Shown here: positions 18,660 to 28,455 of the stretch, piece by piece
Numbering within the stretch: the stretch's first letter is position 1
Layout of the letters: each line of letters begins with the position of its first letter
Source: Hyphomicrobium sp.
GTDB lineage: Bacteria > Pseudomonadota > Alphaproteobacteria > Rhizobiales > Hyphomicrobiaceae
Direction: 5' to 3'
Assembly: GCA_017512425.1 (NCBI GenBank)
Contig: JAFWGI010000012.1
Span: forward strand, 248,001 to 312,000
DNA length: 64,000 nucleotides
The notes under the pieces: generated by a model
The model's database searches: none
The model's input: the letters and a program-made list of their open reading frames with translations, nothing else
What the model was told of the DNA's origin: nothing
Made by a program: the position numbers and the translations under genes

Positions 18660-19523
18660 CTATGCCGCCGGGCCGGTCTCGATCGGCAGTCCGTTGTCCT
18701 TGCCCCATTCGGCCCAGCTGCCGTCGTAGACGGCGGCATTCGTCTGGCCGAGCGCTGCGAGCGCCAGCGCCAGCATCGACGCGGTGACACCCGAGCCGCA
18801 CGTCGTCACGACCGGCTTGGCAACATTGATGCCGGCATCTTTGAACAGCGCCCCGAGTTCTTCCGTCGATTTGAACGTACCGTCCGCGTTGAGCAGCGCT
18901 TGCGAAGGAATGTTCTTCGCGCCCGGCATATGGCCGCTGCGCAAACCAGGACGCGGCTCGGCCTCGTTGCCTTCGAAGCGGCCCGCAGGACGCGCATCGA
19001 CGATCTGCGCGCCGCCCTTTGCGATAAGCGCTTTCATGTCATCGAGGTCGCGAATGATTTCCGTGTTCTGAAGCGGCGTATAGTGCCGCTCAGACCGTTT
19101 CGGCGCCGGGCCGTCTTCTACTGGGCGACCCTCGCCCTTCCACTTTTTGAGGCCGCCGTTGAGAACGGCGACGTCGCCGTGGCCCATCGCGCGGAACGTC
19201 CACCAGACGCGCGCAGCAGAGAAGATGCCGGTTGAATCGTAGACGACAATGCGTGCGCCGTCGCCGATGCCCATTTTCTTCATGCGCGACGCGAATTTGA
19301 CGGTCGACGGCAGCATGTGTGGCAAGTCGGATTTTTCGTCGGACAAGTCGTCGATATCGAAAAACAGCGCGCCGGGGATGTGTTCGGCGAGATACTCGGC
19401 TTTCGCGTCGCGGCCCGCCGTCGGCAAGTGCCAACTTCCATCGAGAACGATCAAGTCCGGCGACTGCAAGTGATTGGCGAGCCAATCGGTTTCGACAATC
19501 CAATTCTGAGCAGTCTTCGGCAA
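18660..19523 (-). CDS. sseA: 3-mercaptopyruvate sulfurtransferase SseA
   Basis: A 287-residue two-rhodanese-domain protein. The active-site loop CGSGVTA with Cys242 marks mercaptopyruvate sulfurtransferase rather than thiosulfate sulfurtransferase. The inactive N-terminal rhodanese domain (LIVLDGSWHLP, EHIPGALFFDID) is intact, as is the AGRFEGNEAEPRPGLRSGHMPGA region of the second. It transfers sulfur from 3-mercaptopyruvate to acceptors such as thiols or cyanide. It is upstream of bluB. Confidence 0.94.
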   Translation of the reverse strand: MPKTAQNWIVETDWLANHLQSPDLIVLDGSWHLPTAGRDAKAEYLAEHIPGALFFDIDDLSDEKSDLPHMLPSTVKFASRMKKMGIGDGARIVVYDSTGIFSAARVWWTFRAMGHGDVAVLNGGLKKWKGEGRPVEDGPAPKRSERHYTPLQNTEIIRDLDDMKALIAKGGAQIVDARPAGRFEGNEAEPRPGLRSGHMPGAKNIPSQALLNADGTFKSTEELGALFKDAGINVAKPVVTTCGSGVTASMLALALAALGQTNAAVYDGSWAEWGKDNGLPIETGPAA

Positions 19524-20207
19524 GAAAATCCCCCAACGGCAGGCGGTCCAAAATGCGACCGCAGATCAAAGCGAATGCGCATTAAGCACATAGGCAATGT
19601 TCCATGCACCCGCAAGTTTGACCTGGGTGTGACGAGGTGCGCGGGAACCCCGGCATGCCAGAAATGGCGGTGAAGCGCCGTCCCTACAACCTGCGCAACC
19701 AGCCCTTCGGCACCAATACCCTTATTCTGGGGCCCCCATAATGGCGCAGCACGCGCTGGCGCATGGATTGCGCTGCTGAGCATCGCATCATCCGGTCCTT
19801 CGTTGGCCGCGACGACGAATATCGGCGCCGGCATAGTGCGGGCGCCGTGGCACAAGGGCTTCGTGTTATGGGCTTCGCGCTGGCGATCATCGCCGCATTT
19901 GCGTATTCATTCCAAGGGTTTGACGGCGATCATGCGATGTTTTTGGCGGCTTTGCCGATCGTCGCCGCTGTCTGTTTCATCCTGCTCGGGCCCGGCTGAT
20001 ATCGACAGCCGAAAATGCTATCCCTTGCAGGATTGCGCGCAAGACCACATTTGCGCGTTGATCGATTGCCGGTGTCGCGTGTAAGACACCGCTTCTCTCG
20101 TCGCGCGTGAGCACGCTGCCCGGCACCAATTATGGCGCCCGGCTCGCGGATTTATTGGAGCGGCGCGGGGTTCGAGCGTCGCGAGCCGTTCGATACGAGA
20201 AACAATT
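19524..20207. other. Intergenic gap sseA / tRNA-Leu
   Basis: About 680 bases. The only candidate gene is a 43-residue membrane protein at 19868 (listed separately). The stretch next to the tRNA (about 20090-20207) should carry its promoter, but no clear -35/-10 pair stands out. Confidence 0.4.
19868..19999 (+). CDS. Possible tiny membrane protein (43 aa)
   Basis: The frame from ATG 19868 encodes MGFALAIIAAFAYSFQGF, a short polar link, and a second hydrophobic stretch ALPIVAAVCFILLG, so a two-helix hairpin in the inner membrane. Such sequences are unlikely by chance in an unread frame, but there is no good ribosome binding site and I recognise no family. It could extend upstream through an in-frame GTG. 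Confidence 0.35.
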   Translation: MGFALAIIAAFAYSFQGFDGDHAMFLAALPIVAAVCFILLGPG

Positions 20208-20292
20208 GCGGGCGTGGCGGAATTGGTAGACGCACTGGATTTAGGTTCCAGCGGCGCAAGTCGTGGGGGTTCAAATCCCTCCGCCCGCACCA
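20208..20292 (+). tRNA. tRNA-Leu (UAG anticodon)
   Basis: The acceptor arm GCGGGCG pairs with CGCCCGC followed by A and an encoded CCA. The anticodon stem CTGGA/TCCAG encloses loop TTTAGGT with anticodon TAG. A long variable arm (class II tRNA) and the GGTTCAAATCC T arm are present. Confidence 0.97.
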
Positions 20293-20308
20293 CCACTCAG
20301 TGAATGGT

Positions 20309-20373
20309 GGATAGCGACTAGCGAATAGAGGGCCGGGCGGCAGACGCCATGTCCTATTCGCTCCTCACTATTC
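20309..20373. repeat. Imperfect inverted repeat between tRNA-Leu and tig
   Basis: The left arm 20309-20328 and the right arm 20354-20373 are complementary at 16 of 20 positions, with an exact gcgaatag / ctattcgc core. It has the look of a dispersed palindromic element rather than a terminator, since no T run follows. Confidence 0.6.
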
Positions 20374-20405
20374 TCTATTTGCCTACGAAAACGAGCGAGA
20401 CACCA

Positions 20406-21764
20406 ATGCAAGTTACCGAAACAGTCAATGACGGCCTGAAGCGCAACTTGACCGTCGTCGTCCCCAAGCAGGAGCTTGGCGAGCGGCTGTCGATCCGCCT
20501 CGACGAATTGAAGGACCGCGTTCAGATCAAGGGTTTCCGCAAGGGCAAAGTGCCGGCGCAGCATCTTAAAAAGGTGTACGGCAAGTCCGTCATGCAGGAG
20601 GTGCTTGAGCAGGCGGTATCGGATACGAGCGCCAAGGTCATCAAGGATCGCAACGAGCGCCCGGCGCAGCAGCCGACGATACAGTTGGTCGACGCTGGCC
20701 AGGAAGCGATCGAAAAGATCGTCAACGGCGAAGCCGATCTCGCGTACTCGATGACCTTCGAAGTGCTGCCGCCAATCCCGCAGCCGGATTTGAGCAAGAT
20801 CGCGATTGAGCGGCTCGTTGCCGAAGTCGATGATGAAGCCCTCAACACGGCGCTGGGCGATATCGCCGAACGCAATATGAAATACGATGTTGAGGACGGC
20901 CGCGAAGCCGCCAACGGCGACATGGTCACGATGGATTTCGTCGGCAAGGTCGATGGCGAAGTGTTCGAAGGCGGCTCGGCTGAAAACGCGCCGCTGGTGC
21001 TCGGCAAGGGACAGTTCATTCCGGGCTTTGAAGACGGACTGATCGGCGTCAAGGCCGGAGACGAACGTACCGTTTCCGCAACGTTCCCGGCTGACTATCC
21101 GATGAAGAACCTAGCCGGAAAAGAAGCCCAGTTCGACGTCAAGGTGAAAGCGGTTTCGAAGGCGAACAAGCCGGAAATCAACGAAGAGTTCGCGGCCGGC
21201 CTCGGCGCTGAAACGCTCGACAAGCTGAAGGAATTGGTCACGGCGCAGATCAAGCGCGAGTATGAACAGGCTTCACGCATGAAGATGAAGCGCGAAGTGC
21301 TCGACGCGCTCGATAACGGCGAAACCTTCGAATTGCCGGCGTCGCTCGTCGATTTCGAATTCGAAAACATCTGGAAGCAGCTTGAGAACAATCTCAAAGC
21401 GACCAACAAGACCTTCGCCGATGAAGGCAAGACGGAAGAAGAAGCCCGCACCGAATACCGCAACATCGCGGCACGCCGCGTTCGTCTCGGCCTCGTGATT
21501 GGCGAAATCGGCGAGAAGAACAAGCTGAGCGTCACGCAGGACGAACTGCGCCGCGCGCTGATCGAGCGGGCACGTCAGTTCCCGGGTCAGGAAAAGATGG
21601 TCTACGAATATTTTGAAAAGACGCCGGGCGCTCTCGCAGAGTTACGCGCGCCGATTTTCGAGGAGAAGGTCATCGATCATGTTCTCGAACAGGTGAAGCC
21701 TGTTGAAAAGAAGGTGTCGAAAGAAGAACTGTTCAAGCAGGTTGAGGCCGTCACCGAAGCCTGA
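20406..21764 (+). CDS. tig: Trigger factor (ribosome-associated chaperone)
   Basis: The start at 20406 gives MQVTETVNDGLKRNLTVVVP, the normal alphaproteobacterial N-terminus. The ribosome-binding signature appears as KGFRKGKVPAQHLKKVYGK (about 40-58). The FKBP-like prolyl isomerase domain follows (GDMVTMDFVGKVDGEVFEGG to FPADYP, about 175-240) and the helical chaperone domain fills the C-terminus. 452 residues is the normal length. It precedes clpP, clpX and lon, the usual order of this proteostasis run. Confidence 0.97.
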   Translation: MQVTETVNDGLKRNLTVVVPKQELGERLSIRLDELKDRVQIKGFRKGKVPAQHLKKVYGKSVMQEVLEQAVSDTSAKVIKDRNERPAQQPTIQLVDAGQEAIEKIVNGEADLAYSMTFEVLPPIPQPDLSKIAIERLVAEVDDEALNTALGDIAERNMKYDVEDGREAANGDMVTMDFVGKVDGEVFEGGSAENAPLVLGKGQFIPGFEDGLIGVKAGDERTVSATFPADYPMKNLAGKEAQFDVKVKAVSKANKPEINEEFAAGLGAETLDKLKELVTAQIKREYEQASRMKMKREVLDALDNGETFELPASLVDFEFENIWKQLENNLKATNKTFADEGKTEEEARTEYRNIAARRVRLGLVIGEIGEKNKLSVTQDELRRALIERARQFPGQEKMVYEYFEKTPGALAELRAPIFEEKVIDHVLEQVKPVEKKVSKEELFKQVEAVTEA

Positions 21765-21880
21765 GACTGAAGACTGACGAGATAGTTCGCCAGCCATGAG
21801 GCCGGCGCAAACTTCAAGTGTATGTTTGCGTTTGCAGCTCCAAAGCCCCCGTTCGGCGGCAAACAGGAAAGACGAATTTC

Positions 21881-22531
21881 ATGCGCGATCCGGTCAACTC
21901 GATCACCAACACGTTCTGGCCAATGGTCGTCGAACAGACGACGCGCGGCGAGCGCGGCTATGACCTTCCCTCGCGCCTTCTGAAAGAGCGCATTATCTTC
22001 GTGACGGGTCCGGTCGAGGATCACATGGCGGCATCGATTTGCATGCAGCTGCTGTTTCTGGAAGCGGAGAATCCGAAGAAAGAAATCTCGATGTACATCA
22101 ACTCGCCGGGCGGCGTGGTGACGTCGGGCATGGCGATCTACGACACCATGCAGTTCATCAAGCCACCGGTTGCGACGCTGTGTATTGGCCAGGCTGCATC
22201 GATGGGATCACTGCTGCTCTGCGCCGGTCATAAGGATATGCGCTTTGCGCTTCCGAACGCGCGCATCATGGTCCACCAGCCATCAGGCGGGTTCTCTGGT
22301 CAGGCGTCCGACATCGAGCGCCACGCGGAAGACATCGTGAAAATGAAGCGTCGCTTGAACGAGACCTACGTTAAGCACACCGGTCAGTCGTACGAAAAGA
22401 TCGAGCACACGCTCGACCGCGACTACTTCATGACCGCCGACCAAGCAAAGGACTTCGGCCTGATCGATCGCGTTCTGAATACGCGCGATGAAGTCGACGG
22501 CGAATTATTCAGCAGCAAGCCGGCGACCTAA
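21881..22531 (+). CDS. clpP: ATP-dependent Clp protease proteolytic subunit
   Basis: The 216-residue serine peptidase has Ser107 in GQAASMGS and His132 in MVHQPSGG; the N-terminal [21 protein letters not shown] is typical ClpP1. The start at 21881 is chosen because it gives the standard [11 protein letters not shown]-terminus. It forms the 14-mer chamber used by ClpX, encoded next. A hairpin just after the stop may reduce read-through to clpX. Confidence 0.97.
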   Translation: MRDPVNSITNTFWPMVVEQTTRGERGYDLPSRLLKERIIFVTGPVEDHMAASICMQLLFLEAENPKKEISMYINSPGGVVTSGMAIYDTMQFIKPPVATLCIGQAASMGSLLLCAGHKDMRFALPNARIMVHQPSGGFSGQASDIERHAEDIVKMKRRLNETYVKHTGQSYEKIEHTLDRDYFMTADQAKDFGLIDRVLNTRDEVDGELFSSKPAT

Positions 22532-22954
22532 GGCAGCCGCACCCCAAACACGAGTGCCGCAATTTTTTGGCCCCCGGCTTGCCGTCAAACGCGAGTCGGG
22601 GGCTCGTTTTCAGGCTTCCAGATGTCGCAACAACTCAAGCGGCGGGCGTTTGAGGAACAAAAGCCGCACACGTCACTATTTCTGGGGACTGATATTCGCC
22701 ACGCATGCACCCGATATAAACCGTGTTGCTGGAACAAAGGGCATCCTGTGGCAATACCGCCGCTTGCCCCCTGGTGAGGGGTGGAGTTCATTAATCCATT
22801 GTTGATCTGGTGAACTGTAGCGTGCTCAGATTGCCGTAGAGATTCAGGTGTCGCGCGGCTGGTGGCACCGATATTACGATCGACTGGACTATGACTGGGC
22901 CAAAACGAGAACGTCGCCCCCCGGTGGGTTCTCAGACAAGGTGAGAAGCGAAGA
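22532..22954. other. Intergenic gap clpP / clpX
   Basis: About 420 bases. It holds the terminator-like hairpin at 22570-22610 and presumably a clpX promoter. I see no gene; the short open frames lack ribosome binding sites. Confidence 0.5.
22570..22610 (+). terminator. Probable terminator or attenuator after clpP
   Basis: The stem gcccccg / cgggggc is extended by weaker inner pairs (gcttgc / gcgagt) and followed by tcgtttt. The U run is short, so termination may be partial. Confidence 0.6.
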
Positions 22955-24205
22955 ATGGCTCAAGAAAAGAACACACTCTACTGCTCGTTCTGCGGCAAGA
23001 GTCAGCATGAAGTCCGCAAATTGATCGCCGGACCGACCGTGTTCATCTGCGATGAATGCGTCGAGCTGTGCATGGACATCATCCGGGAAGAGAACAAGAA
23101 CACGCTCGTGAAGTCGCGCGATGGCGTGCCGAGCCCGCAGGAAATCTGCACGGTTCTTGACAGCTATGTGATCGGCCAGTTCCACGCCAAGCGCGTGCTC
23201 TCGGTCGCAGTTCACAATCACTACAAGCGCCTGAACCACGCGACGAAGAACAACGACGTCGAACTCGCGAAGTCGAACATCCTGCTCGTCGGCCCGACGG
23301 GTTCGGGTAAGACGCTGCTCGCGCAGACGCTGGCCCGCATCCTCGACGTGCCGTTCACGATGGCGGACGCAACGACGCTGACGGAAGCCGGCTATGTCGG
23401 CGAAGACGTCGAAAACATCATCCTGAAGCTGCTGCAGAGCGCCGACTACAACGTCGAGCGGGCGCAGCGCGGCATCGTCTACATCGACGAAGTCGACAAG
23501 ATCAGCCGTAAGTCCGACAACCCGTCGATTACCCGCGACGTTTCGGGCGAGGGCGTCCAGCAGGCGCTTCTGAAGATCATGGAAGGGACCGTTGCAAGCG
23601 TTCCGCCGCAGGGTGGCCGCAAGCATCCGCAGCAGGAATTCCTGCAGGTCGACACCACGAATATACTCTTCATCTGCGGTGGTGCGTTCGCGGGCCTCGA
23701 AAAGATCATCTCGCGCCGTGGCAAGGGGTCGTCGATCGGCTTCTCTGCGCGCGTCAGCGGTCCGGATGAGCGCCGCACGGGGGAAGTCTTGCGCGGCGTT
23801 GAGCCGGAAGACCTGCTGAAGTTCGGCTTGATCCCGGAATTCATTGGCCGTCTGCCGGTCATCGCGACGCTCGAAGACCTCGACGAGACCGCGCTCGTGC
23901 AGATATTGACCGAGCCGAAGAACGCGATCGTCAAGCAGTACCAGCGCCTGTTCGAGATGGAAGACGTCAAGCTGACGTTGACACCGGACGCCTTGAAAGC
24001 GATCGCCCGCAAGGCGATCGAACGCAAGACCGGCGCGCGCGGACTGCGCTCGATCATGGAAGGCATCCTGCTCGACACGATGTTCGATCTGCCGACGCTC
24101 AAGGGCGTCGAAGAAGTCGTGATCGGACCGGAAGTCGTCGAAGGCTCCGCCAGCCCGCTGCGCATCTACTCCGATCGCGCTGAGGAAAAGGGCTCAACAG
24201 CCTGA
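22955..24205 (+). CDS. clpX: ATP-dependent Clp protease ATP-binding subunit ClpX
   Basis: The 416-residue AAA+ unfoldase has an N-terminal zinc domain with Cys10, Cys13, Cys32 and Cys35, Walker A GPTGSGKT (113-120), the GYVGEDVE pore loop and the Walker B strand [11 protein letters not shown]. It recognises tagged substrates and threads them into ClpP. The start is supported by gagaagcgaaga upstream. Confidence 0.98.
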   Translation: MAQEKNTLYCSFCGKSQHEVRKLIAGPTVFICDECVELCMDIIREENKNTLVKSRDGVPSPQEICTVLDSYVIGQFHAKRVLSVAVHNHYKRLNHATKNNDVELAKSNILLVGPTGSGKTLLAQTLARILDVPFTMADATTLTEAGYVGEDVENIILKLLQSADYNVERAQRGIVYIDEVDKISRKSDNPSITRDVSGEGVQQALLKIMEGTVASVPPQGGRKHPQQEFLQVDTTNILFICGGAFAGLEKIISRRGKGSSIGFSARVSGPDERRTGEVLRGVEPEDLLKFGLIPEFIGRLPVIATLEDLDETALVQILTEPKNAIVKQYQRLFEMEDVKLTLTPDALKAIARKAIERKTGARGLRSIMEGILLDTMFDLPTLKGVEEVVIGPEVVEGSASPLRIYSDRAEEKGSTA

Positions 24206-24520
24206 TACTGTTTGAAGCGATGCAAGGCCGTCACGGCCTTGATCTGGGGGCCATCTTGATCTCAAGGGCGTGGTTCCCATTTGTTCGGTGGGAGATTTAC
24301 TTTTTCTCTTTGACGCCGGCAGTAATGGCGCTTCAGTGAAATGGCATCTCGCCCGCGCCTCGCGCTCCGAGCATTACGTCCAATCCCCGTCATTTGGGGT
24401 GGCCGCCTTAAAAAGGGGCCGGCGTCGTGGCTCAAAGGTGGAACGAAGCGTGCAATGCGCCGGACGTAGTCTGAATACGTCTGCTGAATTCAGTCCGGTC
24501 GCGATAATCAGGTAAGTCAC
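24206..24520. other. Intergenic gap clpX / lon
   Basis: About 315 bases, no gene. A small hairpin (aaggccg tca cggcctt, about 24223-24240) follows the clpX stop but lacks a T run. A lon promoter is expected here; I cannot place it with confidence. Confidence 0.4.
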
Positions 24521-26947
24521 ATGAGCGAAGACAAAAAGACCAAGGACAAGACGGGCGGCAAAGAACTTTATCCGGTTCTCCCGCTGCGTGACATTGTGGT
24601 CTTCCCGTACATGATCGTGCCGCTGTTCGTCGGCCGCGAAAAGTCGATTGCCGCGCTCGAAGAAGTCATGCGCGCTGACAAGCAGATTTTGCTCGCGGCC
24701 CAAAAGAATGCCGGCGACGACGATCCTGCGACCGACGCCATCTACGAGATCGGCACGCTCGCGAGCGTGCTGCAGCTTCTGAAACTGCCGGACGGTACCG
24801 TGAAGGTGCTCGTCGAAGGCAGCGCGCGGGCGAAAGTGCTGCGCTACACCTCGAACGAAAACTACTTCGAAGCCGAAGTCGAGCGCGTGGCCGATCAACC
24901 CGGCGCCAAGGACGAACTCGAAGCGCTGTCGCGTTCGGTGATCACGCAGTTCGAAAGCTATGTGAAACTGAACAAGAAGGTGAGCCCGGAAGTTCTCGGC
25001 ACCGTCAGCCAGATCGAGGACTACGCCAAGCTCGCCGACACGATCGCATCGCACCTCGCGGTCAAGATTTCCGACAAGCAGGACGTTCTCGAAACGGCAA
25101 CCGTTTCCGAGCGGCTTGAGCGCGTCTACACGCTGATGGAAAGCGAAATCTCGGTCCTTCAGGTCGAGAAGAAAATTCGCTCGCGTGTGAAGCGCCAGAT
25201 GGAGAAGACGCAGCGCGAGTATTATCTGAATGAGCAGATGAAGGCCATTCAGAAGGAACTCGGCGATACGGACGAGCGCGATGACATAGCCGAGTTCGAA
25301 GAAAAGATCGAAAACACGAAGCTGTCGAAAGAAGCCAAAGACAAGGCAATGGCTGAGCTGAAGAAGCTCAAGCAGATGAGCCCGATGTCGGCTGAAGCGA
25401 CGGTCGTGCGCAATTATCTCGACTGGCTGCTGTCGATTCCGTGGGGGATCAAGGGCAAGGTCAAGAAGGACATCGCCGAAGCGCAGAACATCCTCGATCT
25501 CGAGCACTACGGTCTCGAAAAGGTCAAGGAGCGCATCCTCGAGTATCTCGCGGTGCAGGCGCGTACGAACAAGCTAAAAGGCCCGATCCTGTGCCTCGTC
25601 GGTCCGCCCGGCGTCGGCAAGACGTCGCTTGGCAAGTCGATCGCGAACGCGACCGGACGTGAGTTCGTGCGCATGTCGCTCGGCGGCGTTCGCGACGAGG
25701 CTGAAATCCGCGGTCACCGCCGTACTTACATCGGTTCGATGCCCGGCAAGGTCATTCAGTCGATGAAGAAGGCGAAGCGCACCAATCCGCTCTTCCTGCT
25801 CGATGAAATCGACAAGATGGGCCAGGATTTCCGTGGCGATCCGGCGGCAGCGCTGCTCGAGGTGTTGGACCCTGAACAGAACTCGTCGTTCAACGATCAC
25901 TACCTCGAAGTCGATTACGACCTCTCGAACGTGATGTTCGTGACGACGGCGAACACGCTGAACATTCCGCCGGCGCTGCTCGACCGTATGGAAATCATTC
26001 GGCTCGCCGGTTACACGGAAGACGAGAAGCTCGAAATCGCGAAGCGGCACTTGATCGCCGAACAGCAGACCAATCACGGCCTCGAGCCTGGCGAGTGGAT
26101 CGTCGAGGACGGCGCATTGCAGACGCTGATCCGCCGTTACACGCGGGAAGCTGGCGTGCGCTCGCTCGAACGCGAAATCGCAAAGCTCGCGCGTAAGGCG
26201 GTGAAGGAAATCCTGACCTCGTCTAAGACCTCGATCGTCGTGACGGCCGCGAACGTCGAAGACTATCTCGGCGTGCCGAAGTACCGTTATGGCGAAGCCG
26301 AGCTTGAAGATCAGGTCGGTATCGTGACCGGACTCGCATGGACGGAAGTCGGCGGCGAATTGCTGACGATTGAAGGCGTGATGATGCCGGGCAAGGGCAA
26401 GATGACCGTTACGGGCAACTTGCGCGACGTGATGAAGGAATCGATTTCGGCTGCGAACGCTTACGTGCGCTCGCGTTCAGTTGATTTCGGAATTCATCCG
26501 AGCCTGTTCGAAAAGCGCGACATCCACGTGCACGTGCCGGAAGGCGCGACGCCGAAGGATGGTCCGTCGGCCGGCGTTGCGATGGCGACAGCCATCATCT
26601 CGGTTCTGACTGGCATCGCTGTCCGCAAGGATGTTGCGATGACTGGTGAGATCTCGCTGCGCGGACGCGTTTTGCCAATCGGTGGCTTGAAGGAGAAGCT
26701 GCTTGCGGCGTTGCGCGGTGGAATTAAGACGGTTCTGATCCCTGAGGAGAACGTCAAGGATCTGGCCGACATCCCGGCCGAGGTGAAAGCCAAGATCGAG
26801 ATCGTTCCCGTGACGCGCCTCGAAGACGTTCTAAAGGTCGCGCTTGTGCGCATGCCTGATCCGATCAAATGGGATGAGGCGGCCGAAGCCGAAGCCATCG
26901 AAGCGCAAGAAAAAGACAAGGCAGCGACGCGCATTACCGCGCACTGA
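24521..26947 (+). CDS. lon: ATP-dependent protease Lon
   Basis: An 808-residue LonA-type protease: N-terminal substrate-binding domain ([23 protein letters not shown]), AAA+ module with Walker [10 protein letters not shown] near residue 361, and C-terminal protease domain with catalytic Ser near 683 in PKDGPSAGV and the Lys about 43 residues later. It degrades misfolded and regulatory proteins in the cytosol. A hairpin terminator follows. Confidence 0.98.
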   Translation: MSEDKKTKDKTGGKELYPVLPLRDIVVFPYMIVPLFVGREKSIAALEEVMRADKQILLAAQKNAGDDDPATDAIYEIGTLASVLQLLKLPDGTVKVLVEGSARAKVLRYTSNENYFEAEVERVADQPGAKDELEALSRSVITQFESYVKLNKKVSPEVLGTVSQIEDYAKLADTIASHLAVKISDKQDVLETATVSERLERVYTLMESEISVLQVEKKIRSRVKRQMEKTQREYYLNEQMKAIQKELGDTDERDDIAEFEEKIENTKLSKEAKDKAMAELKKLKQMSPMSAEATVVRNYLDWLLSIPWGIKGKVKKDIAEAQNILDLEHYGLEKVKERILEYLAVQARTNKLKGPILCLVGPPGVGKTSLGKSIANATGREFVRMSLGGVRDEAEIRGHRRTYIGSMPGKVIQSMKKAKRTNPLFLLDEIDKMGQDFRGDPAAALLEVLDPEQNSSFNDHYLEVDYDLSNVMFVTTANTLNIPPALLDRMEIIRLAGYTEDEKLEIAKRHLIAEQQTNHGLEPGEWIVEDGALQTLIRRYTREAGVRSLEREIAKLARKAVKEILTSSKTSIVVTAANVEDYLGVPKYRYGEAELEDQVGIVTGLAWTEVGGELLTIEGVMMPGKGKMTVTGNLRDVMKESISAANAYVRSRSVDFGIHPSLFEKRDIHVHVPEGATPKDGPSAGVAMATAIISVLTGIAVRKDVAMTGEISLRGRVLPIGGLKEKLLAALRGGIKTVLIPEENVKDLADIPAEVKAKIEIVPVTRLEDVLKVALVRMPDPIKWDEAAEAEAIEAQEKDKAATRITAH

Positions 26948-26979
26948 ACTGTCGAGTTTTGCCGTTAAAAAGTCTTAAT

Positions 26980-27020
26980 CCGGCCTCGCAGCGCGTGATC
27001 GCTGCGGGGCCGGTTCATTT
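26980..27020 (+). terminator. Terminator hairpin after lon
   Basis: A 14-pair stem (ccggcctcgcagcg / cgctgcggggccgg, one G-T pair) is followed by the T-rich ttcatttc. Confidence 0.7.
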
Positions 27021-27193
27021 CGAAGAAAGTCGAGCATTTTGACGCGGTTTACCCAGTAAATACGGTCGATTTCCGCTTGACGGAGGCCTGCTTTGGGCGC
27101 TTCTAACGCCTTTATACGCGGCCTTCTCCCCCGTCTGAGGCCGCTGCGGGCTTGATGCCCTGAAATTTACAGCCACAAAATGAGGACGTGCCA

Positions 27194-27466
27194 ATGAGCA
27201 AGAAAGATTTGATCGATGCAGTTGCCAGAGACTGTGAATTGACGAAGGAGAAGGCCGGTTCGGTGGTTGACGCCGCGCTCGCACATATCCGTTCGTCGCT
27301 CAAGGACGGCAACGAAGTCCGTATTCCGGATTTCGGCACGTTCAAGGTCGCTGCACGCAAGGCACGCGAAGGCCGCAATCCGGCAACCGGCATGACGATC
27401 CAGATTCCGGCGTCGAAGGTGCCGAAGTTCACGCCGGCTAAGGGCTTGAAGGACGCGCTGAACTAA
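27194..27466 (+). CDS. hupB: DNA-binding protein HU
   Basis: A 90-residue HU-family protein with the signature GFGTF-type segment DFGTFKVAARKAREGRNPATG and the DNA-binding beta arm. ATG 27194 is preferred to the in-frame GTG at 27188 because gagga lies seven bases before it. HU dimers bend and compact DNA. Its place after lon is common in proteobacteria. Confidence 0.96.
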   Translation: MSKKDLIDAVARDCELTKEKAGSVVDAALAHIRSSLKDGNEVRIPDFGTFKVAARKAREGRNPATGMTIQIPASKVPKFTPAKGLKDALN

Positions 27467-27544
27467 GCGCTCATGCTGCGCGTTCGCGCGGGCCAGCTCC
27501 GGCGGCGCTAGGCGCCGTCGCCCTGTCCGCTGTAGGGCGGGCTC

Positions 27545-27575
27545 ACGGACGCCAATTGGCGTCCGTTTCTTTTTG
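27545..27575 (+). terminator. Intrinsic terminator after hupB
   Basis: A 9-bp perfect stem (acggacgcc / ggcgtccgt, loop aatt) is followed by ttctttttg. Confidence 0.88.
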
Positions 27576-27650
27576 CGGCTGCGCGTCGCGATATTGTTAC
27601 GTCTTTGTTTTTGACACTGCACGCTGAACCGATTAGCCAGTGGTGACTAC

Positions 27651-27725
27651 GGGAGGTTAGCTCAGCGGTAGAGCGTCTCGTTTACACCGAGAATGTCGGG
27701 GGTTCGATCCCCTCACCTCCCACCA
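27651..27725 (+). tRNA. tRNA-Val (UAC anticodon)
   Basis: The acceptor GGGAGGT pairs with ACCTCCC, then A and encoded CCA. The anticodon stem TCTCG/CGAGA encloses TTTACAC, anticodon TAC. T arm GGTTCGATCC is present. Confidence 0.97.
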
Positions 27726-27735
27726 TTTTGCATTG

Positions 27736-27774
27736 GCGCTTGCGACTACGCTTCGCGGAGCCGGCCGCAAGCGC
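27736..27774. repeat. 39-bp palindromic repeat, copy 3
   Basis: Starts 11 bp after the tRNA-Val 3' end. The arms gcgcttgcg and cgcaagcgc are perfectly complementary but differ in sequence from copies 1 and 2 (5860, 5933), while the core again begins ACT and ends GCCGGC, and total length is again 39. Confidence 0.7.
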
Positions 27775-27815
27775 GGCCCCGATGAAGCGCCAGCACATAT
27801 CCAACAGGAAGTGAC

Positions 27816-28325
27816 ATGTCAGTCTCGCTCTACGATATCGCCGTGCCGTCGTTCACGAAGCACCTCGAGGCGCTGGACGCGATTATTGATAAGGCCGTCG
27901 CCTACGCAGAGGCGAAGAAGATTGATCCGAATGCGCTGCTCGACGCGCGGCTTTATCCCGACATGTACACGTTCAAGAAGCAGGTGCAGTCGGCGTGCGA
28001 TTTCGCAAAGCTTTCGGTTGCTCGCCTCTCAGGCATCCAGGCACCCGTGCACGATGACAGCGAAAAAACATTTGCCGATTTGAAGTCGCGCATTGCGGAC
28101 ACGATGGCCGTTTTGGCTGCCGCAAAGCCGGATGCGATGGAGGCCGCTGCCGAAAGCGAAATCGCGATCAAGGCTGGTCCGCGCGAACTGAAATTTACGG
28201 GTAAGGAGTATCTCCTGCACTTTGCGCTTCCGAATTTCTATTTTCACGCTGCGACCGCCTACGGCGTTTTGCGCCATAACGGCCTGGACATTGGCAAGCG
28301 CGACTTCATGCGCCGCGTCAACTGA
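27816..28325 (+). CDS. DUF1993 family protein
   Basis: A 169-residue protein of the DUF1993 family, recognised by YDIAVPSFTKHLEALDAIIDKA at the start, DARLYPDMYTFKKQVQ, and the C-terminal LHFALPNFYFHAATAYGVLRHNG with conserved His residues. The fold is DinB-like (four-helix, potential metal site), but activity is unknown. The ribosome binding site aggaagtgac lies just before the ATG. Confidence 0.92.
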   Translation: MSVSLYDIAVPSFTKHLEALDAIIDKAVAYAEAKKIDPNALLDARLYPDMYTFKKQVQSACDFAKLSVARLSGIQAPVHDDSEKTFADLKSRIADTMAVLAAAKPDAMEAAAESEIAIKAGPRELKFTGKEYLLHFALPNFYFHAATAYGVLRHNGLDIGKRDFMRRVN

Positions 28326-28455
28326 CGCCGATTGGCGTGGCGAATCAAAGCGCCGCGCGCATTGCGCAAATTATTCTCCGGGAACCCTGACTGCTGTTGC
28401 ACGTTGATCGCCCATGAGGGACGCGGCGCTGGCCGCTCTGCCGAAGGGGTTTTCA

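Noticed and set aside
20018..20296. 92-codon minus-strand frame
   Set aside because: Runs across the tRNA-Leu gene; antisense of a tRNA cannot be accepted as a gene without other support.
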